64,000 nt of DNA from Verticillium longisporum (Eukaryota > Ascomycota > Sordariomycetes > Glomerellales > Plectosphaerellaceae): positions 1,674,001 through 1,738,000 of the forward strand of contig JAETXT010000014.1 of the NCBI GenBank assembly GCA_019188255.1, read 5' to 3'. Under the pieces are notes generated by a model. That model was given only the letters and a program-made list of their open reading frames with translations. It ran no database searches and was not told where the DNA came from. A program made the position numbers and the translations under genes. Every line of letters starts with the position of its first letter. The first letter of the stretch is position 1. Positions 33,738 through 44,176 of the stretch are shown in pieces.

Positions 33738-35409
33738 TCAGATCATCACGCACGCGCTAGTCTCAGAAGTCGACTCGCCCAAAACGTGCTTTGTTCCACG
33801 GCCCAGGCGGATCGTGTTCCGCACGGCACCCCAGAACTCGCTCTCCCAGGGCGGCAGGCCTCTCTTGACCTTCGCGAGCTTCTTGCAGCTGCCGCGAATC
33901 AAGACGACCGCCGTCATGTAGCCTGCGCTCGTCAGCGATCACGGACGCCATCACAGCCCAGGTCTGGGGACCGGGGACTCACTGTCGAAGCCGGCCGAGT
34001 GGGCCCGGCCCTGGTCCACGTTGTAGCCAAAGCCGAGAGCATGGGTGATCTCGGGTCGTCCGTGCTTGAAGTCGTTGTAGAGGGCGCCCAGGGGGTCGTT
34101 GCCGTCGACGTGGTTGATGTGGACGGCCAGGACCTTCGTGTCGATGATGCGCGGGAAGACGGCCAGGAGCCTGAACTGGAACCCGGCGAGCGTCGCCGGC
34201 AGGTAGCCCACGAACGCGTCGTAGAGGAACGTCAGATCGTACACCATGTTGTGGCCGACCAGGACCGGACGCTTGGCCCGCAGCGCCGTCTGGCACTTGT
34301 TGAGGTGCCGCTGGAGATCGTCGACGTTGTTGCGCCAGCCGGGGCAGGCCGCGAGCGTGGCGGACAGCTCGACCGTGTCGATGAGATCCAGGAAGTTGCC
34401 GCCGCAGAGGGCTTCGAAGACGATGCTGAGGCAGGCTTGCTTCTTGATGGTGGCTTCACGAGCGCTGACCCTAGCCTGACGTTTCTAAAAAAAAGAAGCT
34501 TGATCAGAAAGTGCAGCGGAGCATGAGGGAGAGACTCACCTCGTCCTCAATCTTCAGAGTCTCGGCAGTCTTGACAGAGATGCGCATTCCATAGGAGTAG
34601 AACGGCTCCATGAAGCAGTCAGGGTACTCCTCGAGGATTTCAGCGACGAGACGTCTATAGAGCGAGACGCGAGTCGATCGCGGATGCAACATGATGACCT
34701 GGGAGTTGGGACGCTACCGAGACGTGTTAGGATGGGTTCTGCTTCAGGGCTGGTGGCACATACGGGCTTGGCATTATACCACTTTCTGATGAGCTCAACA
34801 TTGTCTTCGTAGAAAGTGCGGGCCGGAATATCCATCTCCTCGCAGCCCACGAGCGTGAAGTTTCTGGCACGGATGGCCTGCTCAATGGCCTCTTCACGCT
34901 CCTTGCGGCTCAGAAAAGGGACACCGGCACGATGTTCGCCTTCAAAGCCGTTGAGGGTCATGGGGTCAACGCCCTTCTTCTTGAAGAAGTCGAGAGCGGT
35001 GACAGAGAAGTTGATGACGCGCTCCTGCGAGCGCTGGAAGATATACTCGTCTCTGGTGTCCTGGAGGAAGAGGTTGTTGACGGCAAAGTTGTACGTGGTA
35101 GTCACGAACTCTGAGTCTATAGACGACACTTCATGTCAGCGCGTCTCGACTGTCTGTTGTCAGGCCCTTACTCTTGTTCTTGGGGTTCTTGATCAAGGTC
35201 AGTCCGAACTCGAGGACGTTGTACTGCGTGGCAGCGTGGGCGGCCATGGCGTACGACAGCTCCTTGCCGGAGAGACCACTGTACCGCGACTCATCACGGT
35301 CAGTGACGCCACCAGACATCTCCAAGTCGATGACGGCGAAATCGCAGTCAGCCAGACTCTGGAGAAGTCCAGGCAGGACGAGCCAGAAGTTCTTCGAGTT
35401 GACATCCAT
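33738..35409 (-). CDS. CAF1/PARN-family poly(A)-specific ribonuclease
   Basis: DEDD-superfamily 3'-5' exonuclease resembling PARN, which trims poly(A) tails of mRNAs and small non-coding RNAs. Five minus-strand exons (35409-35172, 35116-34764, 34713-34540, 34484-33983, 33922-33738) give 483 residues with a fully open frame. The N-terminus MDVNSKNFW precedes the first catalytic pair in AVIDLEMSGG (D-x-E). FEGEHRAGVPFLSRKE.. is followed by a middle domain of the PARN/R3H-insert type. The later acidic residues lie in VLVGHNMVYDLTFLYDAF (Asp) and in ALGFGYNVDQGRAHSAGFDSYMTAVV (His..Asp). All introns have GT..AG ends with near-consensus donors. A nuclear or nucleolar role is likely by homology. 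Confidence 0.85.
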
Positions 35410-37057
35410 GTCGAGTGCTGGGCGGTATGGATGGTATCGTGGCTGGTCCTGAGTACGACGTGAAGAAGAAGAGGAAGAGGAAGAATATACCTGGCAGGAA
35501 TAGAGGGAAGAGCAAGGATTTCCTGCTTGCCCCGTAGGACTCTCTAGCTACGTGTAACTGCCCGTATTCTCGTCGTGGTCGTGCCGAGCAGAGACGTGGA
35601 GTCGTCGGGGCGATATTGTTGATGTAAACGAGCCCCTCTCGTGCGAGTGGTTGCGCTGGTGTCCAGACTACAAGAACAGTTGAATCACAAGCAGATGAGG
35701 TGAGATTTGAGGAATGCCTAAGAGTCTTGTTGCGTGAGCTCTTGGATGTGAAGCATCACGCAAAGCATCGCACAAGGAACAAGTTGACGAGTGTTAGGTA
35801 ACCCAAGCCATATCCATGGCTCCTCACCTGCGGTGTGCTTAGACTGCCGTCAGCTGTGCAAAGAAAGCATATGAATATCATTCTTTATTGAATCTGAGAA
35901 GATTTGCTTCTGGGAATGTGCTTGTTCGCTCGATGAAAGAGCCATGGTTGCTCGAGAGCGTGCTGGCGCCAGGTCTATGAAAGACAGGCGGAGCACCGAC
36001 GCTCACCGCCATGTATCCCTGTGTACGGGCACTGAAGTCAAGTTTATCGAAGAAGGGTCTCTTTGACGTGGATCGACACTTGCAGAGACGTTGTGAGATT
36101 CGAGCAACGTTCACTAGCTGTCCCGAGGATGAGATATTTTGGGTAGGAAAATACCCAAGGCTGGTCTTGGAAGGAGACAGGGAAACGAAGTTGATATGCG
36201 TTGAAATTCACCTGATAGAGCTGTGACGTCCATGAGCCATGTAGGGACATTTCTCCATATCATGTGCTCGGTTGACCAATCTCAGAAAGGTCATGTGTCC
36301 TGTGGCTGTAAGGCGCAACATGGGGAAGACGGCAGCGCCGGTCAGGGGCTCAGGAGAAAAAAGCTGGGGTAAGGGTCGCATTTCAGGGGAGAACCTCGGC
36401 ATTTGGAAAGCCTCGAGAAAGACTTGGCAGAAGGGTAGCAGACGTTCATGCATGAAATAATACCTTCTAGACAGTCGTGATCTCCGTGATGGAGGGTCGG
36501 ACGTTGTTGAAGAGGAAGGCCGTCAGGAGCCCCGCCCAATTACAGCTCGGAGGCTAGCCCGATGCGGCTGAAGTAGTGGAGGTTAGGACGGTACCTCAGA
36601 GCGCTGTGGCGATAAGCGATAATTCGGTGTAACTGTCTATTCTGCCTAGGTGCCTTGTGAGGCTTACCTAGGTAGATCCCTTCCCCCAGGGTCAGCCTGC
36701 GACCCAACCACCCCATGCTCCAGTTGACCGCCCACCTCCAAGCTCAAGGTACCGAGGCTAAACATGCAGAGGCCGAGAAGCGAAAGCGTGCTTGTGGAAT
36801 GTTGACACCGCCGTGTCCCGACCCGAACCACATGCCGCTGACCTCTCTACTTTGTCAACTGGCGACCCCGACCACGAAACGAACGCGTGCCCACCCCTAG
36901 ACAATGGCTCTCATTCTCATTCTCCGCCTGACACCGACCGACACATAATAACCAATCCCACTCATTTCTCCCCGTCAATGCCAGCAACAAACCCCGACCT
37001 AATAGTAAAGCAACCCCCCCTCTATCTCTGCGCCCCCCAGCCCTTCCACCTGCCACC
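35410..37057. other. 1.6-kb divergent spacer between PARN-like gene and pex26
   Basis: Contains both promoters. A CCTAGGT...ACCTAGGTAG inverted arrangement lies at 36645-36675, about 380 bp before pex26. No gene is supported. Confidence 0.5.
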
Positions 37058-38553
37058 ATGTCGGTCAACGGTTCCTATACCGCGACTCTGAGTCCAGGCA
37101 CCAGCGCTCCCGACGCTTTTCACTCTCATATGCTCGCGAGCTCCGTCTCCTCGCTGCCATCACCATCACGAGGCCACAGTCGTCCCAGATCTCCAAAACC
37201 TACAAACAGGCGTCCACCCTCTTCCTGACCCGCCGACTGCCCGAAGCTCTCTCGACCATTCTGCCCGTGATCCAGCCGCTCCCCGCCTTCTCGGATGCCG
37301 AGCCAGTCGAGCCAGCACCCGTCGCCCGCGCCTCGCGCTCGACGCGCATCAAAGTCTGGACCCTCTACCTCACCATCCTGAACGCCATTGTCGAACTGGA
37401 CCCCGACGAGGGAAAGGATGCGTTCGGGAGCCAGGAGTGGCGAGCTCTCTGCGCAAAAGTGAGGGACGGCGAGATCTGGGAGGAAGTCGTGCGCGACGGC
37501 TACCACGGCGTCGAGGGCGACGTCGACTGTGATGTTGTGATCAACCTGTGAGTTTTTGTCTCCCCCCCAATTCTCTCTCCCTCTCTCTCTCTGTCTCACC
37601 TACCCCGCGACACCTGCCGGCTTGAAGATGACGGACCGCCAACTGACGAACGAACGCGCAGCGCCACCTTGCTCCTCGCCCACGCCAGGACCCAAATGTT
37701 GAACCAGCAGAGGCTCGAGAGCTACCTGGCTGCGTCGACGGCGCCAAATCTCGATCTGACGAACCGATTCTCGGACTCGCCGCACCACCGCATGCGCTCG
37801 CGCCACAGGTCGCCCGCCAAGCGTACGGGCGGCACGGACACGCCGCGCGACTTGAATGCCCGCGTCAAGATCCTCGAGCTGTACACGCTGCACGTGCTGC
37901 TGCGTAATAATGAGTGGGACTACGCCCGGGAGTTTATCAACGTGAGCTCTGTCCTCGACGAGGAGCGTCGGGAGGCCTTCCTCCAAGCCCTGCAGAGCCT
38001 CCAGGAGGAGCAGCTCGAGGCCGAGAGGCGGGAGCTCGAGGCGCAGCGGGAGGAGGAGGAGCAGCTGCGACGAGACATCGAGGAGGCGAAACGCCTGAGG
38101 GCCGAGAATGAGGAGCGGGAACGCAAGAGGCTCGAAGACGAGAGGGCCCGGCGGGAAGGCAGCGAGGTGGACTACGGCATCGAGAGGACGCCTAGTCACG
38201 CTGGCTCGGGGAGAGGTTCTCGCTCCGGGCGGACGCAGTCCGGCGCATCCGGACCGTCGACTTCGAGGGGCGGCGGCACGGCGCGGCCGAAGGCCAAGGC
38301 AGTCGTTCCGGCCTCCGGCTTCGGAGCGCGGGCGACCATGGTCGTGAGCCGCCTCGCGGGCATGATCGAGCAGCTCGGCGCGTCCTTCAGGGCGAATCCC
38401 ATGCTGCTGATGCGGCTGGTTGCCTTTGTCGTGGGCCTGCTGCTGATGTTCGGGCAGAAGAACATTCGCGAGCGCATGCAACGGGTGCTGGGGAATAGCT
38501 GGAACAAGATCAAGGCGACGGCGGGCATGGGCGTCAAGGTTAGTTACATATGA
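37058..38553 (+). CDS. pex26: peroxisomal membrane protein PEX26 (yeast Pex15 counterpart)
   Basis: Tail-anchored peroxin that tethers the Pex1-Pex6 ATPases to the peroxisome for receptor recycling. Exons 37058-37547 and 37662-38553, about 460 residues after correction. It starts [16 protein letters not shown]; then [20 protein letters not shown] is the filamentous-fungal PEX26 landmark, followed by [15 protein letters not shown] and a long acidic/Arg coiled coil ([19 protein letters not shown]). One hydrophobic span, [17 protein letters not shown], lies near the C-terminus, with a short basic tail ending KVSYI. One C is missing in the CCC at 37184-37186 (CGTCCCAGATC should read CGTCCCCAGATC), otherwise a stop follows 12 codons later. 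An in-frame GTTAGT..CAG just before the stop could extend the C-terminus; the KVSYI end is preferred. Confidence 0.86.
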
Positions 38554-38999
38554 GAGGGCCCTCCTCCGGGTCGCAGGTGTACGATGAGATCAAGGAACAT
38601 GGGCGGAGTTGGCCCCTTTTGGGCGATTCTTTTTTTGGTAATCATGAATTTACGAGCACACTCCAAGATGCATTTCTCGGTCCATTCACCCACGTGGGTA
38701 TATCTTTTTTGAATCTACTGTTCCTAGATGCGCCGTGCACATGACCCGATGCTTCACATCATTGCCAAAAACGCCAAACTCCCCCATGTGGTAAGCCAGT
38801 CTGTCTGTCCAGTGCCGTCTCCTCGCGTGTCAACCGCCCGATCGTCAGGCTGTTCTCCGTCCAAAAGCCTTGCCTCCATGCCCTCGTGGCATACTTGCGA
38901 CGCAAGCGCAGCAGGCGCCCAACGAAAGAAAACCCTGCACGCCGCCACCGCTGCGGCAAAAAAAGACAATGCCTGCCCCGACCCGGGCCTCCCCGCTCA
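38554..38999. other. intergenic, convergent 3' ends of pex26 and rds3
   Basis: A 446-bp spacer between stop codons, T-rich around 38627-38720, as expected of 3' UTRs. No gene is seen. Confidence 0.6.
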
Positions 39000-39390
39000 C
39001 TAATAATTTGCTGATCGATTCGTTTTTTTCTGATAGAACAGATCCGTCCGCGAGCTGCCGAGGTTTATGATCTTTGGGCAGCCGTCGCGGTCCTTCTCGA
39101 GGCGCGTGCATTCGAAGCAGTAGTGGGCGTCCGAGATGCCCTCGCCGCCGCAGACGACGCACTTGTTCTGGTAGTTGCCGAAGCTGCACTCGTCGCAGAT
39201 GCGGACGACGGCCGTGGGGCGCACGTAGGAATCGCAGACGGGACACTTGCCGTCGCACTTGTCGCAGAGGCGACCGATGGCCACGCCGGGCTGCTTGCGG
39301 CACATGACGAGATCGCTGGGGAGGGATGTCAGAGGGGGCAGTCTAGTCTGTAGGGAGGGGAAGGAGGACGTACGGGTGATGGCGGGACAT
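39000..39390 (-). CDS. rds3: U2 snRNP SF3b subunit Rds3/PHF5A
   Basis: Small zinc-knuckle subunit of SF3b that helps hold the branch-point adenosine during pre-mRNA splicing. Minus-strand exons 39390-39374 (only 17 nt) and 39315-39000 give 110 residues. The mature start is [20 protein letters not shown]. The Cys pattern [17 protein letters not shown]...RICDECSFG...KCVVCGG...HYCFECT is complete, and [15 protein letters not shown] is the family hallmark. Length matches the family. The very short first exon is easy for gene finders to miss; it is supported by the MSRHHPDL reading and a GTACGT..CCAG intron. Confidence 0.95.
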
Positions 39391-39789
39391 GGCGAGCGGG
39401 AGGAGACGTTTGAAAAGGGTGGAGTGACTTGCGATATGTAGGTGGAGAGTGAGCAAGATGGCTGCGATCGTGCGTCAGGTGTCAGGGCGTTTAACGAGAA
39501 TGATGTCTGGGGTTGTCGGGCAAAAGAAAGCAACAACGTTGATTCCTCAGCCTTGCGACTTCTTCGCGATGCCGCATGTGTCGATTGATGTCATTGGTTC
39601 GTGTGTGCCGAGGTGGGGCAACGTCGAGAGCTTGAGCTGCCAAAGCTCGAATTCCTTTGTCTGGATCGAGCCTTGGGAACCCAGGTGCACAGTTCCGTTC
39701 CTACCTCGACACTATTTTGTATCGACCTACTTTTACGTCGCTTGCGCCTGCTAAGACCCTGCGAGACCAGCGAACATCGAGCGACAAGA
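39391..39789. promoter_or_regulatory. bidirectional promoter of rds3 and pinin-domain gene
   Basis: A 399-bp spacer between two divergent start codons; both genes act in mRNA splicing. No strong TATA element is seen. The promoter role follows from position alone. Confidence 0.5.
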
Positions 39790-40921
39790 ATGGCCGACGT
39801 CGCAGAGTGAGTCTGCTCTAGAGCTTCGACACTAGTACCAAGTACTAATTATCAGCAGGACCCCCGTCAAACAGGAGCTGGTCTCCAGCCCGACCAAGTC
39901 GACAGTAGATCCCACACCACAAAAGCGCAAAGCATCACCGGCAGACGGCGATAGAGATGATGCGACAAAGCGACCAAAGGTTGATTCGCCCGATGACCGC
40001 GCACATGACGCCCGGCGCATGTCTCACACGAGCGCAAGCTCGAGGCCAGACACGCGCGACCTGCACCACCACGATGCGCCAGACGATCGCGGCCGGCGCG
40101 GAAACGCTGCTTCCAAAGACGAGGAGAAGAAGCGTGGAAAGCGACTGTTTGGCGGATTGCTGGGCACACTGAACCAGTCTGGAGGTGGCGCCCAGTTGAA
40201 GCGACGGCGCGAGATTGAGCAGAGGCAGCAGGAGAGGGTACAGAAGCAAAAGCTCGAGGCCGAAAAGAGGTCTGCCGAGAGGCTCTCCAGGATCACGCAA
40301 GTCCGGAGAGCTGAGCAGATCAATTTTGAGGAGAAAGTGGTGAGTCTGCCACCACGCTTGGCAGCGTCGCATCGCGCGCTCAAGGATAAAGAGCTGACAC
40401 GACGATAGATGAAGACGAGGCACGCGAATCTGCTAGCGAGAGCTCACTCATTACAGACCAAAGCCGAGCCTCGAATCGTATGTTCCCTCGAAACCACACG
40501 CCCCCAGTTGCGTTGCTAACTGCATCAACAGTATTACCAGCCGTGGAAGTTCACCCGGGCGCAAGACGATATACTCGACGACCAGATCGCAGACGCCAAA
40601 GCGACAATCGCAAGGGAGATTGAGGAGTTCGCTCTCCGCAGAAACCAGCATGACCGAGCGCATGGTCACAGGAGGCTGAGCACATCGCAATATGATAAGA
40701 AGGAGCCAGACGATGCTGCCAGTTCAGCTCCTCCGCCTGCTCCCTCCGCGGCGCCCTCAGATGTGACGGGCTCTGCATCGGCAGCTGTGACGATTCCGGT
40801 TCCTGCAGAAGCTACCAACGAATCGTCCGGAGCGAAAAGTGTGCAAATGCATGACGCACACCAGCAGGACGAACCCGGCGACGACGTCGTCGAGGCCGAG
40901 GAGGATACGGTGATGTACTAA
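39790..40921 (+). CDS. pinin/SDK/MemA-domain protein
   Basis: Nuclear protein with the pinin domain, found with exon-junction/PSAP-type splicing complexes in other eukaryotes. Exons 39790-39806, 39859-40339, 40409-40477 and 40532-40921 give 318 residues. It opens with a short acidic/Lys stretch and a basic PQKRKASPAD segment. The pinin domain runs from about residue 110: KRGKRLFGGLLGTLNQ, then a highly charged helix (KRRREIEQRQQERVQKQK), then the short third exon (MKTRHANLLARAHSLQTKAEPRI) and YYQPWKFTRAQDDILDDQI. The tail is Ala/Pro- and acid-rich, ending TVMY. All four introns/exons keep frame. Identity to the family is good; the precise complex is inferred. Confidence 0.83.
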
Positions 40922-41762
40922 TGATTTCCATTGACAGTTCGTTTTGCAGCCCGAATCGCTGGCAAGCTGTGAATCTTCTTCCTCTTCGGTCATTTCTCCC
41001 CTTTCTGCGATACCCACTGGCTTGAGAAAAAAAAGCGTCCGGCGTTGACTACGGCGGGTTTTTTTATCGACACTCACAAAATGAATCACGCATCTACCAT
41101 TTGCTAGGAACTGTGTATGCCTTGTTTCTCGAGGCCGTTGGAGGTCCCCGCTTGCGCATTACTCGAGCTGTTGATGTTAGACCCCTGCCGCCACTGAACG
41201 GCGTACCCGATTCGACAATTGCCGTCCCGATTAGTAGTCTACGCAAGGCCAAAGCCGAGGCTTGTGGGTCAAGCTATGTAGCGAAGATCGTTTTGCGTCC
41301 ATCGTAGACCACACAGTGGAACACAACGGCAGCCACCTTGAATGGTTGACGATGACCCGCCGATGCAGATTTCGTTGAGTACAGTTTACTCGAACCACAA
41401 ACAAGGCGCCGTGACTTGTCGAGCCAGGCTCGGTTGCCATGGCCATACTAAGCTTGGGTGCAAGGCAAGCAGCCTCTGGCGGAGTCCTCGCACCTATGAT
41501 AGACCTTGGGTGACGTCGAGGCCCCATCACGGTATGCGTTATGTCGACGGAACAGGCAGCTTCATTTGTCATCTGCCCCTGTCCTTGCTCTGACCGGTTT
41601 GTGTATATTTCTGGGCGCAGGATATGTATATATATAATGGGAGGGGGGAGAGGAAAGCCGACTAGTTCCGCTTCGAGTATTGTTCGCCTCGAGCTTGCTT
41701 CAACCCCTCCTCACACCTACCCCTCACCACCAAACACCAATCCACATACCCCAAATCCCACC
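40922..41762. other. intergenic, pinin gene 3' end and epoxide hydrolase promoter
   Basis: An 841-bp spacer. TATATATATAAT at 41627-41638, about 125 bp before the next ATG, is a good TATA-box candidate for the epoxide hydrolase gene, followed by a C/A-rich leader. No gene is supported. Confidence 0.55.
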
Positions 41763-42794
41763 ATGTCGACGTCCAAACTCGTGCCCAACGACCCGCGCGT
41801 CGAACGCAAGGAGGCCAAGGTCAGGGGCAAGACCTACTCGTACCTCCATGGCAAGCCCGAGGGCGGCGACACGCCCAAGGGCGCCATCCTCCTGGTGCAC
41901 GGCTTCCCCGACTTCAGCTTTGGCTGGCGCTACCAGATTCCCCAGCTCCAGGCCATGGGCTACGAAGTCATCGCCCCCGACACGCTCGGCTACGGTCGCA
42001 CCGACGCCCCTGGCGGCATTGAGCCCTACACCCAGAAGGAGATGGCCCACGACATGGCGGCCCTCGCCGAGGCCGTCCTCGGCCCCAACCCCAGAGTCGT
42101 CCTCGGCGGCCACGACTGGGGCGGCGCCCTCGTCTGGCGCACGGCCATGTACCACCCGGGGCTCGTCGTCGGTGGCTTCTCCCTCTGCCCGCCCTACTTC
42201 CCCCCCCCCCCGCGCTACTTCAGCCTCGAGTCCCTCGTCAACTCGGGCCGCCTGCCGACCTTCCGCTACCAGCTGCAGTTCATCAGCGGCGACGTCGAGG
42301 CCAACGTCAAGACGGACGACGACATCCGCCAGGCCCTCGTCAGCATCTACGGCGGCCGCACCCCGGACGGCCAGTTCGGCTTCAGCGCCGAAAAGGGCTT
42401 CAAGTTTGACCTCTTCGGCCAGGTCGGCTCCTCGCCCCACGTGTCCAAGGAGGAGGAGGACCACTACGTCGAAAACTTTGCGCGCAACGGCCTCCACGGC
42501 CCGCTGAACTGGTACCGCACGCGCGAGCTCGCCTTTGCCGACGAGCAGCCGTTTGTCGAAAAGGGCTGGCGGTTCGAGGTGCCGTGCTTCTTTGCTTCGG
42601 CCACCAAGGACATGGCGCTGACGCCTGAGATGGCCAAGGGCATGGGCGCGCACTTTGACGACCTGACGACCAGGTCGGTCGAGGCCGGACACTGGGCGCT
42701 GTGGCAGAAGGCGGACGAGATCAACGGCATGTTGAAGGCGTGGTTTGCCGAGAAGATTGAGGGCAAGGCGGCTGGCGTCAAGGCTGCTCTGTGA
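41763..42794 (+). CDS. alpha/beta-hydrolase, soluble epoxide hydrolase type
   Basis: Intronless, 343 residues. Hydrolyses an epoxide to a diol through an Asp-ester intermediate, by family. Start at MSTSKLVPNDPRVERKEAKV, in a CCACCATG context. Key motifs: oxyanion HGFPD (residues ~48-52), the nucleophile in LGGHDWGGALVW (Asp of HDWGG, ~118), lid-region Tyr residues (FRYQLQF, NWYRTRELAF) that can protonate the epoxide, and the catalytic His in SVEAGHWALW. No signal peptide, so cytosolic. A ten-C run (42200-42209) inside the coding region stays in frame. The substrate cannot be told; haloalkane dehalogenase-like relatives are less likely because of HGFPD and the two lid tyrosines. Confidence 0.87.
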   Translation: MSTSKLVPNDPRVERKEAKVRGKTYSYLHGKPEGGDTPKGAILLVHGFPDFSFGWRYQIPQLQAMGYEVIAPDTLGYGRTDAPGGIEPYTQKEMAHDMAALAEAVLGPNPRVVLGGHDWGGALVWRTAMYHPGLVVGGFSLCPPYFPPPPRYFSLESLVNSGRLPTFRYQLQFISGDVEANVKTDDDIRQALVSIYGGRTPDGQFGFSAEKGFKFDLFGQVGSSPHVSKEEEDHYVENFARNGLHGPLNWYRTRELAFADEQPFVEKGWRFEVPCFFASATKDMALTPEMAKGMGAHFDDLTTRSVEAGHWALWQKADEINGMLKAWFAEKIEGKAAGVKAAL

Positions 42795-43460
42795 GGGCTT
42801 GCACGATGATGGGGTATTGATTTTTACGCAGGATATTTTAGCAATTGATGATTCATGGATGTTCGAACGGTAGGATCCCATGCAGTCACTTGTTCAATCA
42901 GCGGGAAGGAAGCTGCATATATTGATAATCGTGTTCATTGAATGCCTCCATGATATATTGGCCCCTCTCCTTCGAAAACCCACGTACATTATGCTCGACT
43001 ACGTCATTCACCACCTCTTAGTAGTGAAAATCAACTTGTCGAGTTCTGAGATGCCCTTTTATAGGCCATGATTGCAGGCTCTCATGGCGACCAGAGGAAG
43101 CTCATCGCACAAATGTCCCAGAAGGGACGACTCGGCTCATATAGGGGCTCGCCAGTCAAGCCGAGGTCTTCTATCGACGCCGACGGCCTGTGGTGTCACT
43201 GGTCCGATTGTATTCCAGACAGCCTGGTGATGAGACCGATCCTTCGCTCAGCGTACCGCGTGTCCCCGCCAGCAGTTCAGTCGCAAGCCTCCGCACGAAC
43301 AACTGCGAGAAGCACGCCCCAGCCGTCTCATCCAACCAAGATGAGAGACCCTCAGCGAAAGCTCCGCACAGCGCCCTCGTGGCACCCTCGCCCATGCAGC
43401 CGCACCAGCTTTTTCAAAACATGATCGCTTCAAAATGCGTCCCAACCCCCCCGGACCCCC
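42795..43460. other. intergenic, convergent 3' ends of epoxide hydrolase and CRIPT
   Basis: A 666-bp spacer between stop codons of convergent genes. No gene or repeat is evident. Confidence 0.55.
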
Positions 43461-43822
43461 TCACTTGAGCGTAAATTTCTGCCCCGCCACCGCCGGCGCA
43501 GACCCCTTCTTCTTGTTCGCCTTGCCGCACCCGGCGCACGAGTCGGCCCGGTACGCGCACGACTGGCACAGCGCGTGGCCCTGCGCGGCGCGCGTCTTGC
43601 ACTGCCGCAGGCGCTCGAGTACTGCGCGTACGGGTTCTTGGCCGCCTTGGAGAGGAGCTTGCTCTTGCCGATGCCCGTCTGGCCGAGCGTCGCCGACTTT
43701 GTGCTGCCGGCCGCAGACGAGGAGGCGGCCGAGCCGTGGTAGAGTTCCGACTTCTTCTTGACGGTCGGGGTTGCGAGGGTCGTGGCGCCCTTGCCGAGTT
43801 TTTGACACTTGGAGCAGACCAT
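43461..43822 (-). CDS. CRIPT family zinc protein
   Basis: Small Cys-rich protein of the CRIPT family, found in spliceosomal particles and, in animals, at synapses. Intronless, about 120 residues after one correction. The N-terminal CxxC is MVCSKCQKLGKG. Family landmarks are TLGQTGIGKSKLLSKAAKNPYAQYSS, followed by CRQCKTRAAQGHALCQSCAYRADSCAGCGK, four CxxC knuckles, and a Lys-rich end. One C is missing in the coding strand near 43604-43609 (TGCGGCAG for TGCCGGCAG), which would otherwise destroy the last three knuckles. It lies next to the amino acid permease by position only. Confidence 0.88.
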
Positions 43823-44176
43823 TTCTCTGCTCTCTTTGTCTGGGAAGGGCGAATGTCGATGATGGACGAATCGAAATGGTAGGCGAGTTGTGATGGTGGT
43901 GTTTGGCGCAAGTTAGAGTGTTGGTTTGGGGACGTCCTTGGGGAGGCGCTTGGAGGATGACGATTTATGATAAGATAACGATCTCGGCGCGAGCAGATGC
44001 TGCCCCACATGAAAGGTCCAAAGTCGTACATTTCAACCACGACCATTTGGACATCACAGGATCACCAATGTCAAAGATTTTGAAGAATTGATTTGAGACA
44101 AAGAAATTGTCGCTGTTGTAGGATTTTGAAACTAAAGTAAACGAAGCTCGCTTTTCTACTCCTCCCGTGCGCACTC
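43823..44176. other. intergenic, CRIPT promoter and permease 3' end
   Basis: A 354-bp spacer between two tandem minus-strand genes. AT-rich 44080-44150. No gene is seen. Confidence 0.55.

Noticed and set aside
41541..41762. Longer N-terminus for the epoxide hydrolase from the upstream open frame
   Set aside because: The upstream frame crosses a likely TATA element and leader and has no family similarity; the Met at 41763 is in a good start context.
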